Shown piece after piece: positions 1 through 11,383 of a stretch of DNA of 64,000 nucleotides; the first letter of the stretch is position 1, and the number at the start of each line of letters is the position of its first letter. Source of the DNA: Cryptomeria japonica. Lineage: Eukaryota; Streptophyta; Pinopsida; Cupressales; Cupressaceae. Location of the stretch: assembly GCF_030272615.1 (NCBI RefSeq), contig NC_081405.1, forward strand, positions 474,702,008-474,766,007, read 5' to 3'. A model generated the notes under the pieces. That model was given only the letters and a program-made list of their open reading frames with translations, was not told the origin of the DNA and searched no databases. A program made the translations under genes and the position numbers.

Positions 1-203
1 GAGATTTATAACAAGAATTAGGGAAACAATTAAACTTACACAAGAATCGATGCGAAAACACAATAACAGGTACGCACAATATTCATATTATCTAATCTAC
101 AACATTACATAATGGTTAATCAACCATCCAAGAATGCCACATAGAAAAAGTCAACCAAGGTCAAACCGATTTTACAAAGCTGACTAGGGTAGGGGCACTA
201 CAA
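1..203. other. Sequence downstream of copia A gag, nothing recognised
   Basis: Read on the minus strand, the gag of copia A ends at a stop near position 202-204. The sequence below it down to the window edge shows no protease, integrase or LTR signature. The element may continue outside the window, or its pol may be missing. I cannot tell which. Confidence 0.4.
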
Positions 204-302
204 TCTATATTTTTTAGATTGACCACCATTAAGGATCTCTTGAGCCATGAAGACACTAGTTTGTTTTTCATCTTCACTGTATTCCTCAGCTGACTCACTT
301 TC
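204..302 (-). pseudogene. Copia A Gag, C-terminal piece
   Basis: Minus-strand translation gives an acidic tail rich in Glu and Ser (ESAEEYSEDEKQT, then SVFMAQEI) ending at a TAG. When the TRIM at 303-675 and one copy of its CTTTC duplication are removed, this reads in frame from the Gag piece at 681-1611: YDDES joins ESAEE. Such acidic tails are usual after the zinc knuckle of plant copia Gag proteins. The frame continuity is the main evidence that the two pieces are one gene. Confidence 0.7.
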
Positions 303-461
303 TGTTACAAGTGTGGTTGTCGTTGCACCAAAAGATCAACCTATAAATGCCCGATACAACCACTAGACTTATAGAATCCACAAGAGGCAGTTAAGCCATG
401 CCACAAACCCGAGTGCTGCATTGCACAACACAAGGAGACCAAGGGCACACACCTTGTAACA
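303..461 (-). repeat. TRIM 3' LTR
   Basis: 159 bp, TGTTAC to TAACA; the left direct repeat of the TRIM. It is bordered on its inner side by the purine tract, so it is the 3' LTR when read on the minus strand. Confidence 0.9.
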
Positions 462-516
462 TTCCCCTCCAACGCAAGCAAGGGGTTTGAACTTGTGAAC
501 AAGCTCTGATACCACT

Positions 517-675
517 TGTTACAAGTGTGGTTGCCGTTGCACCAAAAGATCGATCTATTAATGCCCGATACAACCATTAGACTTATAGAATTCATAGGAG
601 GTAGTTAAGCCATGTCACAAACCCGAGCTCTGCATTGCACAACACAAGGAGACCAAGGGCGCACACCTTGCAACA
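517..675 (-). repeat. TRIM 5' LTR
   Basis: 159 bp, the same length as its partner. Its inner edge abuts the primer binding site, with AGTGGTATCAGAGC read on the minus strand directly after the LTR end. Confidence 0.9.
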
Positions 676-680
676 CTTTC

Positions 681-1611
681 ATCATCATAGAGATCACTAT
701 CAACTGAGTAAAGAACCTTCTTTTGAAAATTTCTTCTTCTTGATTTGTAAAACCTTTTACCCTTATCCTTGACACTTTCCACATTATTATCTTCCTTCTT
801 CTTATAGGGACACTTAGCCGCAAAATGTCCTATTTTACCATAATCAAAGCATTTGGAAGACAACTTTCCTTTATACTTGGTAACCCTTTCTTGAGCTTTC
901 TAACAAAGTTAGCTTTAGTAGCATCAGAGTCATTTTCATCTTCATTTGTAGCTTGTTCTTTTCCTTTTTGTGTGGTATTGAAGGCATCTTCTCTCTTTGA
1001 AGGTTCAACACTTATTGTTCTCATCTCATAGGTAGATAGAGAGCCAAATAGTTCATCCTCAGAGAAAGTTTTTAAGTCTTTAGCTTCCTCAATAGCTGAG
1101 ACTTTTGCATCATACTTTTAGGTTAATGATTTTAGAACCTTTTTGACAGTAACTTCATCTTTGACTTTTTCTCTGAGTCCTCTTATAGCACTCACAGTCT
1201 CATCCACTCTTTGTATATAATCTGCTATCTTCTCTTCTTCTTTCATTTTTAGATTTTCAAACTAAGCTCTTAGATTTTGCATTTTGGCTTCTTTCACTTT
1301 GGTATCTCCTTCATATAACCTCTGCAGCTTGTCCCAAGTTTCTTTTGCTGATGTGCAATGCATGACTTTAACAAACTCTCTATCTAATAGACCACTTAAG
1401 ATTGCATTCTTAGCTTTAGCATTATTCTCATATTCCCTTTTAGCACCAAAGTCGATAGGAGGAACTTGAGGAACAATATATCCATTTTTTACTAACATCC
1501 AAACATCAAACCCAAGGGAAGATAGGTAGGTTTCCATTCTTCTACTCCAGAAGGCATAGTTAGTGTCATCAAAGATAGGTGCTTTAGAGGAGAATTCATT
1601 CCTAGCCATTG
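681..1611 (-). pseudogene. Copia A Gag polyprotein, broken
   Basis: Minus-strand reading from an ATG near 1611 (MARNEFSSKAPIF). The N-terminal part has the plant copia Gag pattern: FDDTNYAFWSRRMETYL, then KETWDKLQRLYEGDTKVKEAK (UBN2/DUF4219-type Gag core), then a region resembling IEEAKDLKTFSEDEL. Near 810-850 is a zinc knuckle CFDYGKIGHFAAKC whose second cysteine is Tyr. A TAG near 1263 and at least one frameshift near 830-860 break it. Plant copia Gag normally binds element RNA and assembles particles in the cytoplasm; this copy cannot make a full protein. The TRIM separates it from its C-terminal tail at 204-302. Confidence 0.8.
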
Positions 1612-1670
1612 TGTTCACAAAGCAAGATCTACCCAATCTAGAGAAAGCTTCTACTACAAGGAAACCTGGG

Positions 1671-1683
1671 GCTTTGATACCAA
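1671..1683 (-). other. Primer binding site of copia A
   Basis: On the minus strand TTGGTATCAAAGC, one base off the initiator tRNA-Met complement TGGTATCAGAGC. It lies between the gag start and the LTR end at 1685. Confidence 0.75.
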
Positions 1684-1684
1684 T

Positions 1685-4217
1685 TGAAGAACACAAATGG
1701 ACACTGAGAGGGGGGGGGGGGGGTGAATCAATGTATTTCAAAACTTTTAAGTTTAGTGTGCAGATTTTAAGGATATAATGCAAACATAAATACACACACA
1801 CAAGAGCACATCACATAACACTAGATGTACAAGGAAAAACCAATGTGGGAAAAACCTTGGTGAGAATAGTTGCTGGAGTCTAGTGCTCCAATCTAGCCTC
1901 ACAGTAAATAACAGTTGATAGTGTTTAGGGCACCAACCCAAGGAGAAAAAACCCCTGAAACTTCAGGGCACCAACCCAAGGAGCACCAACCCCTGATTTT
2001 ATGAGCACCTACTCAAAGGAGCACCTACCCCTACTCTGAGCACCCACTCAGAGAATTATAGTGATTGATCAAGTTTACAATGCAATGATAAAGCCTTGTT
2101 ATAAATGAGTTTTGTAACACTTACAAAATTTTCATATCTCTAGAATAACTTTCTTTGCCTGCTGAAGTTTTAGTTCTGTTTCTCCTCCTTCCTTTGTTTG
2201 GTTATCTTCTTCTGTCTACTACAACATTACTCTACAAAATACTCAGTCCTTGCTCTATTTTCTCTTGGCAACAACACAAATTTCTCTCTCTCAACAACAA
2301 CACACTTCTCTTCAACACTTCATACTACTTACCCATCGACTGATGGAGTTGTCTTTATTTTCACCTCTATCTCTGTCTCTACAACCATGCCTACCAAACT
2401 GTCAAATCACATTTACAGCTACTGCAGGATTGGATTGACTTTGTACACATCAGATTTTTCTTCTACAAAAATCTTGAATATTTTGTTCAAGTTAGTTGTC
2501 TTGGAGGTCTGCGACTCAAAAGATTTTATTCTCTGTCCTGAATAAGATCTCAGATTAGTTGCTTGAATTAAATGCATCTTGTTTGTCTTCAGATAATTCT
2601 TCGTACTTGAATTACTAAGGTTAGTAATCTTCCTCTACCCAAAATGATCTGCAATACTTCCTCAAGCCACACAGTCTGCATGCAACTTGGTCGCCATTAA
2701 TACATCTTTCATCCTCTCTGAAAAGTTCAACAACTACCACAATAAAATCCACTGTCATCAACTTTTGCATATCTAATTCATTCTTTGTTAATCAGAGAGC
2801 CTTATGTCTTCATATTCTTTGTCCAGATCAGATGGTCAAGGTTGTTCGACCTCCACATAGATCATTATGCCTATAGGCAAGCATACATCTTCTTATTCAA
2901 CATCCAAGTCACTTGGTCAATCCTCCATGTGGACCTATGAGTTTATCGACTTGTAGACATGGCTGCAAAGTCAATCACAATCTTCAATTCTGCCGGCAAA
3001 ATACCCTTTCATCACTTCAATAGGTGTCCTCTGATTCACTCCATACATACCATGTCATTGGGTCAAACTTAGTCAACTCCCATGTGGACTATCAGGCTGC
3101 TCAGATCCATTACACTTCATATTGTGGATAACCTTCATTTTATACGCCTCACATGTATGTTCTACTCATGCGGGATAAGATTATGTCATTCTTAATAAGC
3201 CTTCCTCTTTCTTTATTAGCTCGCACCACATTAGCATAGTCTGTTAACCCATGTAGGATAACATGTTCTTCATGGCATGCATTCACTTGTTAGCCCACAC
3301 AACATTTTGTGTGCCTCTTGACCCACATGGGATAAGGTTTTCCTCTTTTTTCTTTTCCTTATCTCATGAGTCTCTTCTTATCCCTGCTTGGTCACACGTG
3401 GTAAGCAAACCCTTCAATGCCTACTCTACTTTTACTTATCCTACAGGCTTCTTCACATCCCATCTTGGTCACATGGGATAAGCAGGCCCTTCACTTCCTT
3501 TTGTTTCTTATCCCGCGGGCCCACTAACATCATCCTCATCTCATGCGGGATAAGCATCTTCAAGTAATCATCCTTTGATTTCTTATCCTATGAGACCATT
3601 TCTCTCCAAGTTTCACCATGTGAGATAAGGAGTCTCCTTTACCTTTGTTATCCTGCGTGAACCTTGTGTAGCCTCTTACTTCATGTGGGATAAGGGAATT
3701 CACAATCTTCCCTTCAGTTTCTTATCCTGCGTGACTTTTCACTGTCAGCTAATATGACGCGGGATAAGAGAAACGACCTTGTTCATAAAACTTAAGTTAT
3801 GCCTTACGAAAAGCACATGACCTCTTCCATAATATGAGATAAGAAGAAATGCCATGTGCACCTCATAAATGTTATCCCGCGAGGTCAAAAATATCTCTCA
3901 GGAATGCCACAAGATAAGAGGATAGCTCGATTGACTCGTCAACAATGTTATCCCATAGGGTCATTTAACCCTCATTCGAACACAGCACAGAATCCTTAGA
4001 TGCATGTGAACTAGACAACTGCTGTCATGTGAAAATCATGACATACCAACCACAACACGTGACTCAATTACTATTGTTGACATGATTGACACGTGAAGGA
4101 GATGAAACTGGTTGAAACCCCGATGATGAATCTGGTTGAAATCCCTACAACATAATACAACATGTTATGCGTGACTCCCTTGACATCCTTTTGACATCAA
4201 TGACAATAATGCCAACA
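1685..4217 (-). repeat. 5' LTR of copia A (long, about 2.5 kb)
   Basis: The inner edge (TGAAGAACAC on the plus strand) abuts the primer binding site and carries the G14 run followed by TGAATCA that marks the ends of the copia LTRs in this window. The block AAAAACC..GTGGGAAAAACC near 1838-1860 is the one all these LTRs share. The outer edge at 4211-4217 (GCCAACA, minus TGTTGGC) is followed inward by a match to the C2 LTR start (ATTATTGTCATTGATGTC). At 2.5 kb it is long for a copia LTR. The excess includes the GGATAA array. The outer boundary is inferred; the partner LTR lies outside the window. Confidence 0.6.
3123..3962. repeat. Array of alternating GGATAA / TTATCC sites
   Basis: About 20 copies of GGATAA(G) or close variants lie here, alternating between strands every ~35-75 bp. 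Forward copies read CATGYGGGATAAG (near 3168, 3476, 3545, 3683, 3758). Reverse copies read CTTATCCYGCG (near 3506, 3721, 3872). This makes a degenerate tandem array of ~75-bp units, each with one inverted pair. It lies in the outer (U3) part of the copia A LTR. GATAAG is the core of plant GATA-factor and I-box sites; a promoter or enhancer role is inference only. Confidence 0.75.
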
Positions 4218-4926
4218 AAAGTGCTCCCTAAGTTCCTTGGGAAGAGAGGAAAGGAATAAAAAATTCCTTGGGAGAGGATAGGGAAATTAAAAATTCCCAA
4301 AAAAGGCAATGCATAGGGAGAATAAAGGATGGAGGAATTAAAAATTCCTTGGGAAGAGGGGGCATGGGAAGATTCAAGGGAGTTGACATTCCTTGAATGG
4401 ACCAAAGTGGGTGGCATTTAAGGTGGATGGATGAGATGGGAAAGCCATTTATGGCAAAGAGTTCATCCATCCGTAATCAAGGTGATTATGAATGTGCAAA
4501 TGATTAGGAGTGATTAGGTGAGATAATGAAGGATTAGAATGCAAATGGGCAAGTTACGAGGATGGGACATGAGGAGAGAGAATGAGTGGAGGAATATAAA
4601 ATTGAAGGAAATTATAATCATGATTAGGCTAAGTAATGGGGTTAAGAGGGCAATTTGTTGGAATCAAGGGATTAGTTAATTAACTAGGATTAATTAACTA
4701 ATTAGGATTAAGAAAAAATATTGACTAAGGTTGGGAATTGAAATGATTTTTAGAAGGATGAAATATAATTAACTTTAATCAATTAATTATGATGCTAAGG
4801 TGATAAAATTAATTAAAATATAATTTAATTAATTTTAAGAAGGAGGACTAATATAATTAATATGATTAATTATGTGAAAATATTAAATTAATTAAATATT
4901 AATTTAATTAATTTTAGGTGTCTACA
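4218..4926 (-). repeat. Gypsy G1 3' LTR, partial
   Basis: AT-rich block with many TTAATTAA runs, ending on the plus strand TTTTAGGTGTCTACA. The G2 LTR ends almost identically (TTTTTAGGTGTATACA at 36203-36217). On the minus strand this is an LTR start (TGTAGACACC) directly after a purine tract. The far end is cut by the copia A LTR at 4217. Confidence 0.6.
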
Positions 4927-4940
4927 TTTTGCCCCTCTTT
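4927..4940 (-). other. Polypurine tract of gypsy G1
   Basis: The minus strand reads AAAAGAGGGGCAAAA directly before the LTR start TGTAGACACC. The same tract precedes the G2 LTR at 36218-36229. Confidence 0.7.
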
Positions 4941-5829
4941 TACTTGGCAAAAAAATTGGTGATAGGTAAAAGACAAAGAAAGATGCCCCAACATGGAAAC
5001 GTGGGTAAGGGATGCCCCCTAGAGAATTTAAATGAAAAATTTAAAATTTTACGAGCAAAGTCTCGAAAAAGGAAGAAAGTAGCAAAAAAAGAATGAAGAA
5101 GAATAGGTGAAGCAGAGGCATGGAAGGTGGAGAGGAAATGGAGAAAAGGCATCAAAAGGGTGAAAAGGCTTAAATAGGCCACACAAGGCCCACAGAAGGG
5201 TCATTTTTACACTCACAAGTCAACGAGTAGTAGAGAGCCCAAAACGAAGGAGCGAAGATAATGTGCATTCTACTCAAGCAATGATGCGAGAGAGTTCAGC
5301 TCTTCTAGCAACCACCCGAGTATGGACCATTGGTATGTACCACTATCTTGACTTTGTCATTTTAGGAGGATAACATTAATTAGGGCTATTAATGAGGGTA
5401 AAAGGGGAGTAGGGCGTAGACGTCAATCTCCTAATCAACATCTATGCTAGGGGATGACCATTTGCATGGCAAATCCCCATCTACGCAGGTGATACATCGC
5501 ATGTGCAAGCCTCGATCAAGTAATCAACATCTGGTATAGGGAAGAAAAGGGGAGGGAGGAGGGTGAATTGAGGACTACTGTCTGCACTCTATAGAATGAC
5601 ACCGAGGCTATGGTTTCAGTATCTTCGTAAGGAGAAATGTCATCTCCACCTAAAGAGCAAGGGGGAAAAAGAAAATGAATGGAAAGGGATCTGAGGGGAT
5701 TTTGGAGGATGCCCCATAGTGCAAGAGGGGGGAAAATAGAAGAAGAAGGCTAACATGAGTGAATTCATGGGTGAAATAGGATTTGGGGCCATTATAGTCA
5801 CAAGAGTGCTAACCTCCCACAATGAGGTA
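4941..5829. other. Internal non-coding part of gypsy G1
   Basis: A purine-rich plus strand with short open frames only. It lies between the G1 polypurine tract and the antisense ORF. I recognise no protein or RNA here. Confidence 0.4.
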
Positions 5830-7862
5830 TTGGAGCCATTTGACTAGGATAGAGAGGGATGTTCTATTGTATGTCGAATGTTAATGGGTACACTGATGGC
5901 CAAGGATTTGTGCATACACAACTATGATGACAATGCTAGTGAAGTGATGGCATAGTGATATGTGATCCTTTCATTTTCCTATAGGAGAGGCTTTGATTAT
6001 ATTGCTGGATGTGTGGTGGATTTTACGAGTTCCAATCCGTGGGGTGATCACAAAGTATCGAATGGAGGGTAGGGAGTATTACCTATGCATATGTGCTAGA
6101 CTAATGACCTTCCAATAGAAAGAACACAAATGGTGTTGGAGTGGACCATAGAGTCGCATCAACAGATGGCACATCTAGTTCTATACATATGCAGCTTGAT
6201 CTACGGTTAGATGATGCTTGATCTCAATAGGCATGGGTTTTCTATCAGCTGGTTGAGATGCCTATACCACATCCTAGAGGACGGAGTACAATATGCCTAG
6301 GGATATGTCATGCTTGAGCAATTGTATCATGATATTCACATGTGTGTTTATCATAGATACAAGAACTTGGGGACTAGTGTTACAATTCTACATATATGGG
6401 TGTTCGAGCACATAGCCATATATCAGCCTCTCAGAGTCAGGGAACAGAAGCCATAGTACCCCTATGTTGATAAAAATGGAGATTTTCTACACTATATACA
6501 AGTGGGCATGACCAATGTATCGATGATAAGATGGATTTTACATGGTTCACTTATAGACTTTACGAGAACTGGGCTGAGAATGATTACTATCTTTCTTTTG
6601 TCTAGAAATAGTGTTTGTTGATCGATTGCACTGTACATGTTATAGATCAGTACTTTCCACACTAGGTGATGCAACAATTTGGCCTACAATGGGATACCAT
6701 CAGGGGGATGTGTCCAATCCTCCCCAAATTACATGAGACAACTACCCGTGGGGATGCTATAGGGCTCTTTGAGTCACAAGTGAGATATTAGGGGATTGCA
6801 ACAATATATTGGGACCCCAAGCTTGATGTTATCGATGTTAGATGCATAAGAGCATACACAACGTGGTGGGAGTTCCACCAACCAACATGGTTGATGATAC
6901 TAAGGGTGCTAGCACTAGATGAGATTGTTCCATTCATGTACCAAGTTGTTGGAGGGGATGAGGAGGAGGGGGAGAGGGAGGAAATAGAGGTGGGGGAGGA
7001 GATGGGGGAGGGAGAGGCCAAGTCGGAGGAGCTAGAGGAGGCCAGAGAGCAGTGAGGGCTTGGTGTAGGGGATAGAGGAGAGGGATTCAGGGTGTAGAGG
7101 TATAGGTACCAGGAGCACCCATATAGGTACATGGGTAGGTGAGAGGACAAGTTTAGATCTTAGTAGTGGCACCACTAGTAGTTCCTTCACTAGCTCAACC
7201 ACCTCAAGGGCCAAAACCATAGGTATGGGTGCCCCAACTACAACCACAAGCACCACAAATTTCATAGGTCACCCTAGATCAGGTACCCTTGAGAGAGATA
7301 TAGAGAGGTCTCAGGCCATGAGTCTAATTGATGAGGTAGGATAGGAGAGGGCTAGGGTAGAGGGGGAGTGGGCTCATGTAGAGATCCTACAAGTTGAAGT
7401 TGATAGGGAGAGGACCAAAGCAGATGGTATCTAGGTAGAGAGGGACACACTGCAGGTGGCCCTAGTAGTGATGACAAAGAGGAATGCCTATTGCATAGAA
7501 GCAAATACCACAATAGATATGTTATAGGAAACTCAAGGGTTAGATATAGTGGAGGAAATGTAGTGGATGGAGATAGAGTTGGATGGGTTGAGGGTGCAAT
7601 TGAAAGGAACACAGGCTAATTCTACCTCCTATAGAGGAGAGAGGGATATGGCTAGACAATTTCTCATACCAACAAGGATGACACAGGTGTTCACTAATGA
7701 GATGGAGTTGCATTGAGCTCTGGAGAAGGCCCTACATGAGGCTCAACATTATAGGGGGCTCTATTAGGATGTGGTCCCTATAGACCAACAAGCATCATCC
7801 TTTGTAGAGAGGATACAGACTTGATAGACACAATTAGAAACATCCAAAGAGTTGGTTGGAAT
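5830..7862 (+). pseudogene. Plant-mobile-domain-like protein, first part (antisense to gypsy G1)
   Basis: The plus-strand reading, broken by many stops, matches the plant mobile domain pattern (MAIN/MAIL-like and transposon-encoded relatives): SFHFPIGEALIILLDVWWIL near 5980-6040 fits the family's FHFPxGExTITLxDVxxIL core. Later pieces include VFEHIAIYQPLR near 6400 and QQFGLQWDTIRGMCPI near 6670. The C-terminal half (7040-7862) is hydrophilic and probably coiled-coil. Copia C1 interrupts it at 7868; after C1 and one GAGAG are removed, the frame runs on for about 26 codons at 13701-13777. Plant mobile domain proteins occur in silencing factors and as extra ORFs in plant transposons. Here it lies between the gypsy LTR and pol, on the opposite strand. 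The family match is by eye only. Confidence 0.5.
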
Positions 7863-7867
7863 GAGAG
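7863..7867. other. Target duplication of C1, left copy
   Basis: GAGAG directly before the LTR start TGTTAGG; its partner is at 13696-13700. Confidence 0.9.
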
Positions 7868-8815
7868 TGTTAGGTCCCAGGAAGGACAACTGAGAGGGGG
7901 GGGTGAATCATTTGTGAACTAGTTTATAATAATTCATAATCCAAATGCAAGTTATTCCAATTTAACCTTAATGTCGATAAACCAAACTTAAGTGCCGGTA
8001 AAACAAATTAATAGTTATACCAGTACCGATATAACTTAATGCATAAAACAGAAAGAGAAACAACATCCACAACACATAACATAAAGATTTTGATGTGGAA
8101 ATCCAGTAAGGGAAAAACCATAGTGGAAAACCTTACCCACAATTAGATGATACTACTGCAGATAGTATGCGTATACAAACGGGGTCTGCTCATGCAGAAA
8201 GGCCAACTGCCTAGAGCTCACTGCTCAATCACAAAATAGGAGTCACACTAACTACACAATTGGATGGTTAAATCCAATGATAATGTACTTCTCAAAATAG
8301 CATATGCAATGCTAGATTCAGTACTGGTTAAGCTCTGAACATGATTGTCAAAACACCTTCATAACCTTCCTTCAACCTTCGAATAATGTCTACATGATTC
8401 ACATAAGGATCTGCTTATTTTAACTCTTCAATACACACTCATACCATATCCATATCCCGATCTTCAATAAGATCTTACAATCATTTATATAAACCTAAGA
8501 CCAAATGTATAGGTCGGCTCACTAAAGATATTACAATTAAATCAATTAAAAAAGTCTTGATGCGATACAACATGTCGGCTCAATACATTTACCACAATAT
8601 CCAATCAATAAACAATCTCCATAATGTGTCATGCTGATTTGGATTAGATAACATGTACCGGTCCATAACCTAGACCTATCTACCGGTAAAGGCAAGTCTA
8701 TCAACCCGATTAGATCAATAAGAAAAACACCAAATCCAAGCTTCCAATCCATGTCTTTGATATAACCAAATGATCTCCAAGTTATCATCACTGTCGGTGA
8801 ACCATATAACCTGCT
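7868..8815 (-). repeat. C1 3' LTR, truncated
   Basis: Matches 12610-13559 of the other LTR nearly throughout, including TGTTAGGTCC, the G-run with TGAATCA, the CCAGTAAGGGAAAAACC block and a TATATAAA (minus) at 8484-8491. Homology stops at CCTGCT (8810-8815), where RNase H coding sequence begins. The LTR's outer 136 bp are missing. Confidence 0.9.
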
Positions 8816-9996
8816 ACCAAGAAAGAATGCACCGCTAGTGGTACTCTTTCTGTCATCTACATCACCTGCCCAATTTTCATTGGTGTATGCACATAAATCA
8901 AAATTTTCATCTTTAGGATACTATAAACCAAGAATTCTTGTGCCTTGTAGGTACTAGAAAATACTTTTAACTGCTGATTCATGATTTTCTTTAGGATTGC
9001 TTTGAAATCTTGAAACAATACATATTGCATTCTTTATATCAGGTCTTGTTTGTGTTAAATACAATAAAACTCCAATCATAGATTTGTACCTTGTCGAATT
9101 AATAGGAGATGAATCATCCTTCAATTATTAGTTGTAGTCATAGGAGTACTTATCGGTTCGGAATTTTCCATACCAAATTTGTTCAAGAGTTCGTTTAAGT
9201 ACTTTGTTTGACATATGAATATATCTTTATCTATTTGTGAAATGTGCAAACCTAAAAAATAATTTTATCTCTCCAATCATAGACATTTCAAATTCTTTTT
9301 ACATCTGGTTATCAAAATCCTTACATAATCCATCTTCACCTCCAAAAATAATATCATCTACAAAGACTTCAATAACCAAAATATCATCATTGGTAACTTT
9401 GTAATACAAGTTGTTGTCAACATTACCTTTTGTGTAACCAAGCTTCAAAAGATATTTATCCAATCTAGGATACCAAGCTCTAGGAGCTTGCTTCAATCCA
9501 TATAAAGCTTTCCTTAACCTGCAAACCATATCCTTATTATTTGTCAAATAATATCCATCAGGCTATTTAATGTAAACTTCCTCTTCTAGATCTCCATTCA
9601 AAAATGCATATCTTACATCCATTTGATAAACTTTATAGTTCTTATAGGCTGCAAATGAAAGAAATAGTTTAACTGCCTCAATTCTGGCTACTGGTGCAAA
9701 GGTTTCATTATAATCTATTCCTTTTTATGTGAATAACCTTTACAAACTAATCTTGCTTTGTTGCTGATTTCTTTTCCATCTTTATTAAGTTTATTCCTAT
9801 ATACCCATTTAGTACCAATTACATTTTTGTCTTTAGGCCAGGGAACCAATGTCCAAGTGTTATTCTTTTCAATTTGTTCTAATTCATCTTCCATTGCTTT
9901 TATCCAATGTTCATCCTTACATGCTTCAATAATAGATGCTGGTTCAATTTGAGAAATTAAACATACCTCTTCATTTGCCAATTTTCCTCTAGTCAT
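8816..9996 (-). pseudogene. C1 reverse transcriptase and partial RNase H
   Basis: Minus-strand pieces of the copia reverse transcriptase (RVT_2): WVYRNKLNKDGKEISNKARL near 9770-9850, [15 protein letters not shown] near 9470-9520, then the active-site region [15 protein letters not shown] near 9320-9370. RNase H begins with [20 protein letters not shown] (8818-8875) and is cut at the LTR junction, losing its C-terminal part. Several frameshifts and stops separate the pieces. The reverse transcriptase would copy element RNA into DNA; without a complete RNase H this copy could not. Confidence 0.85.
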
Positions 9997-10023
9997 AACA
10001 CCTTGATTTTTATTTCCAATTAT

Positions 10024-11383
10024 CTAATTCTCTGAATGATTCAATCTTACATAATTGGGTTTGTTCTGATTAACATTCACAGGCTGTAGTTCTTCAGTCA
10101 CTGTTACGTTTTTTGATGATGCCGGTGTGACTTGGTCTTCATTATATACCGGTGCAATCTGTGCCAGTTGATATATGATCATTTCAACTGCCGGTTCAAC
10201 AAATCTTGAATTTCCTCTAAAGTGTTCATCTATCTTCACATTAGTACTCTCAATGATTTTCTGTAACCTTTTATTATAACATCTATCTACCTTTCTTTTA
10301 GATGAATAACCAAGAAATATTTTTTCATCACTTCTAGGATCAAATTTGACAATATACTCATCTCTTCTAATATAACATTTGCTTCCAAAAATTCCAAAGT
10401 ATTTAAGAGTAGGAATATGAGCAAACCATAGTTCATAAGGGGTCTTACCGGTTTCACTTTTGATGTTAACTCTATTGAAAGTATAAACTGTTGTATTCAG
10501 TACTTCTCTCCAATACACATGAGGTAGATTTGCTTTCATTAACATTGTTCTTGTTGCATTCAGAATAGTTTTTTTCTTCCTTTCTACAACTCCATTCTGC
10601 TAGGGTGTCTGAAGTGCTGATAGTTGTCTTTTGATTCCATTCACTTCACAGAATGCATTAAATCTCTAGATGTAAATTCTCCTCCTTGATCTAATCTCAA
10701 ATATTTGATTTCTTGCCAGTTTCATTCTCTACCATTGCCTTGAATATATTGAATCTTCTAAAAGCTTTTGATTTCTCCTTGAGAAAAGTAACCCAACACA
10801 TTCTAGAATAATCATCAATTATTAGCATAAAGTATCTATCACCTTCTAGACTTCTTGTTCTTGCTAGACCGCATAAATCAGTATGAATTAAATCAAGAAT
10901 ACTATTAGATTTCTTAGCAATTCTCTTAAATGTTGTTCTAACTTGCTTTCCCATTTGACATTCCTTACATACCAGATTATGAGGTTTCATAATTTTAGGT
11001 AAATCCCTTACTGCTTTAGTTGAACTGATCTTTACAATACAATCAAAGTTCACATGACAGAGTCTTTTATACCATAACCAACTTTCATTAATGGGTGCAA
11101 TCAAACATGTTTTATCACTGGTATTCAAGTGAAAGATATTACCTTTAGTCCAATTACCAGTTGCAATCTCCAATCTAGTTCTGTTTATGATTTTGCATTT
11201 CCCATTCTTGAATTGTAACTGAAATCCTTTCTCAACTAGCTGACCAACACTCAAAAGATTATGCTTTAAACCTTCTACATAATAAACATTGTCAGTATTG
11301 TACTTACCATCCAAAGATATAGTGCCTTTTCCTTTGATTAAACTAGATTTATCATCTCCAAACCTTACTAGACCTCCATGAAT
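10024..11383 (-). pseudogene. C1 integrase region
   Basis: Minus-strand reading starts after the protease with YVEGLKHNLLSVGQLVEKGF. It continues through the pre-integrase zinc-binding part (RLCHVNF, then CKECQMGK) and the catalytic core: LDLIHTDLCGLARTRS (first Asp), LRLDQGGEF after a frameshift near 10700 (second Asp intact), and the TP-Q-QNG motif near 10605 with its first Gln changed to TAG. The piece at 10024-10545 is the C-terminal extension to the reverse transcriptase linker. At least one frameshift and several stops break it. Confidence 0.85.

Larger units (their letters stand above)
303..675 (-). mobile_element. TRIM (terminal-repeat retrotransposon in miniature), complete
   Basis: Two 159-bp direct repeats (303-461 and 517-675) begin TGTTAC and end AACA. 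They flank a 55-bp core. On the minus strand the core has a perfect primer binding site TGGTATCAGAGC (complement at 503-514) next to the right repeat and a purine tract GGAGGGGAA (complement at 462-470) next to the left repeat. The 5 bases on each side are CTTTC (298-302 and 676-680), a perfect target duplication. By my count the two repeats differ at about 14 of 159 positions, mostly transitions. It codes for nothing and must have been moved by enzymes of another element. It sits inside the gag of copia A. Confidence 0.93.

Noticed and set aside
2155..2545. Overlapping plus-strand frames of ~60-115 codons in the copia A LTR
   Set aside because: Low-complexity Ser/Thr/Leu translation within LTR sequence; no start context or family motif.
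6788..7612. Ser/Pro/Leu-rich minus-strand frames
   Set aside because: Shadows of the purine-rich plus-strand plant-mobile-domain-like ORF; no family pattern of their own.
8546..8791. Minus-strand frame recurring at 13284-13586
   Set aside because: Recurs because both lie in C1 LTRs; non-coding repeat.
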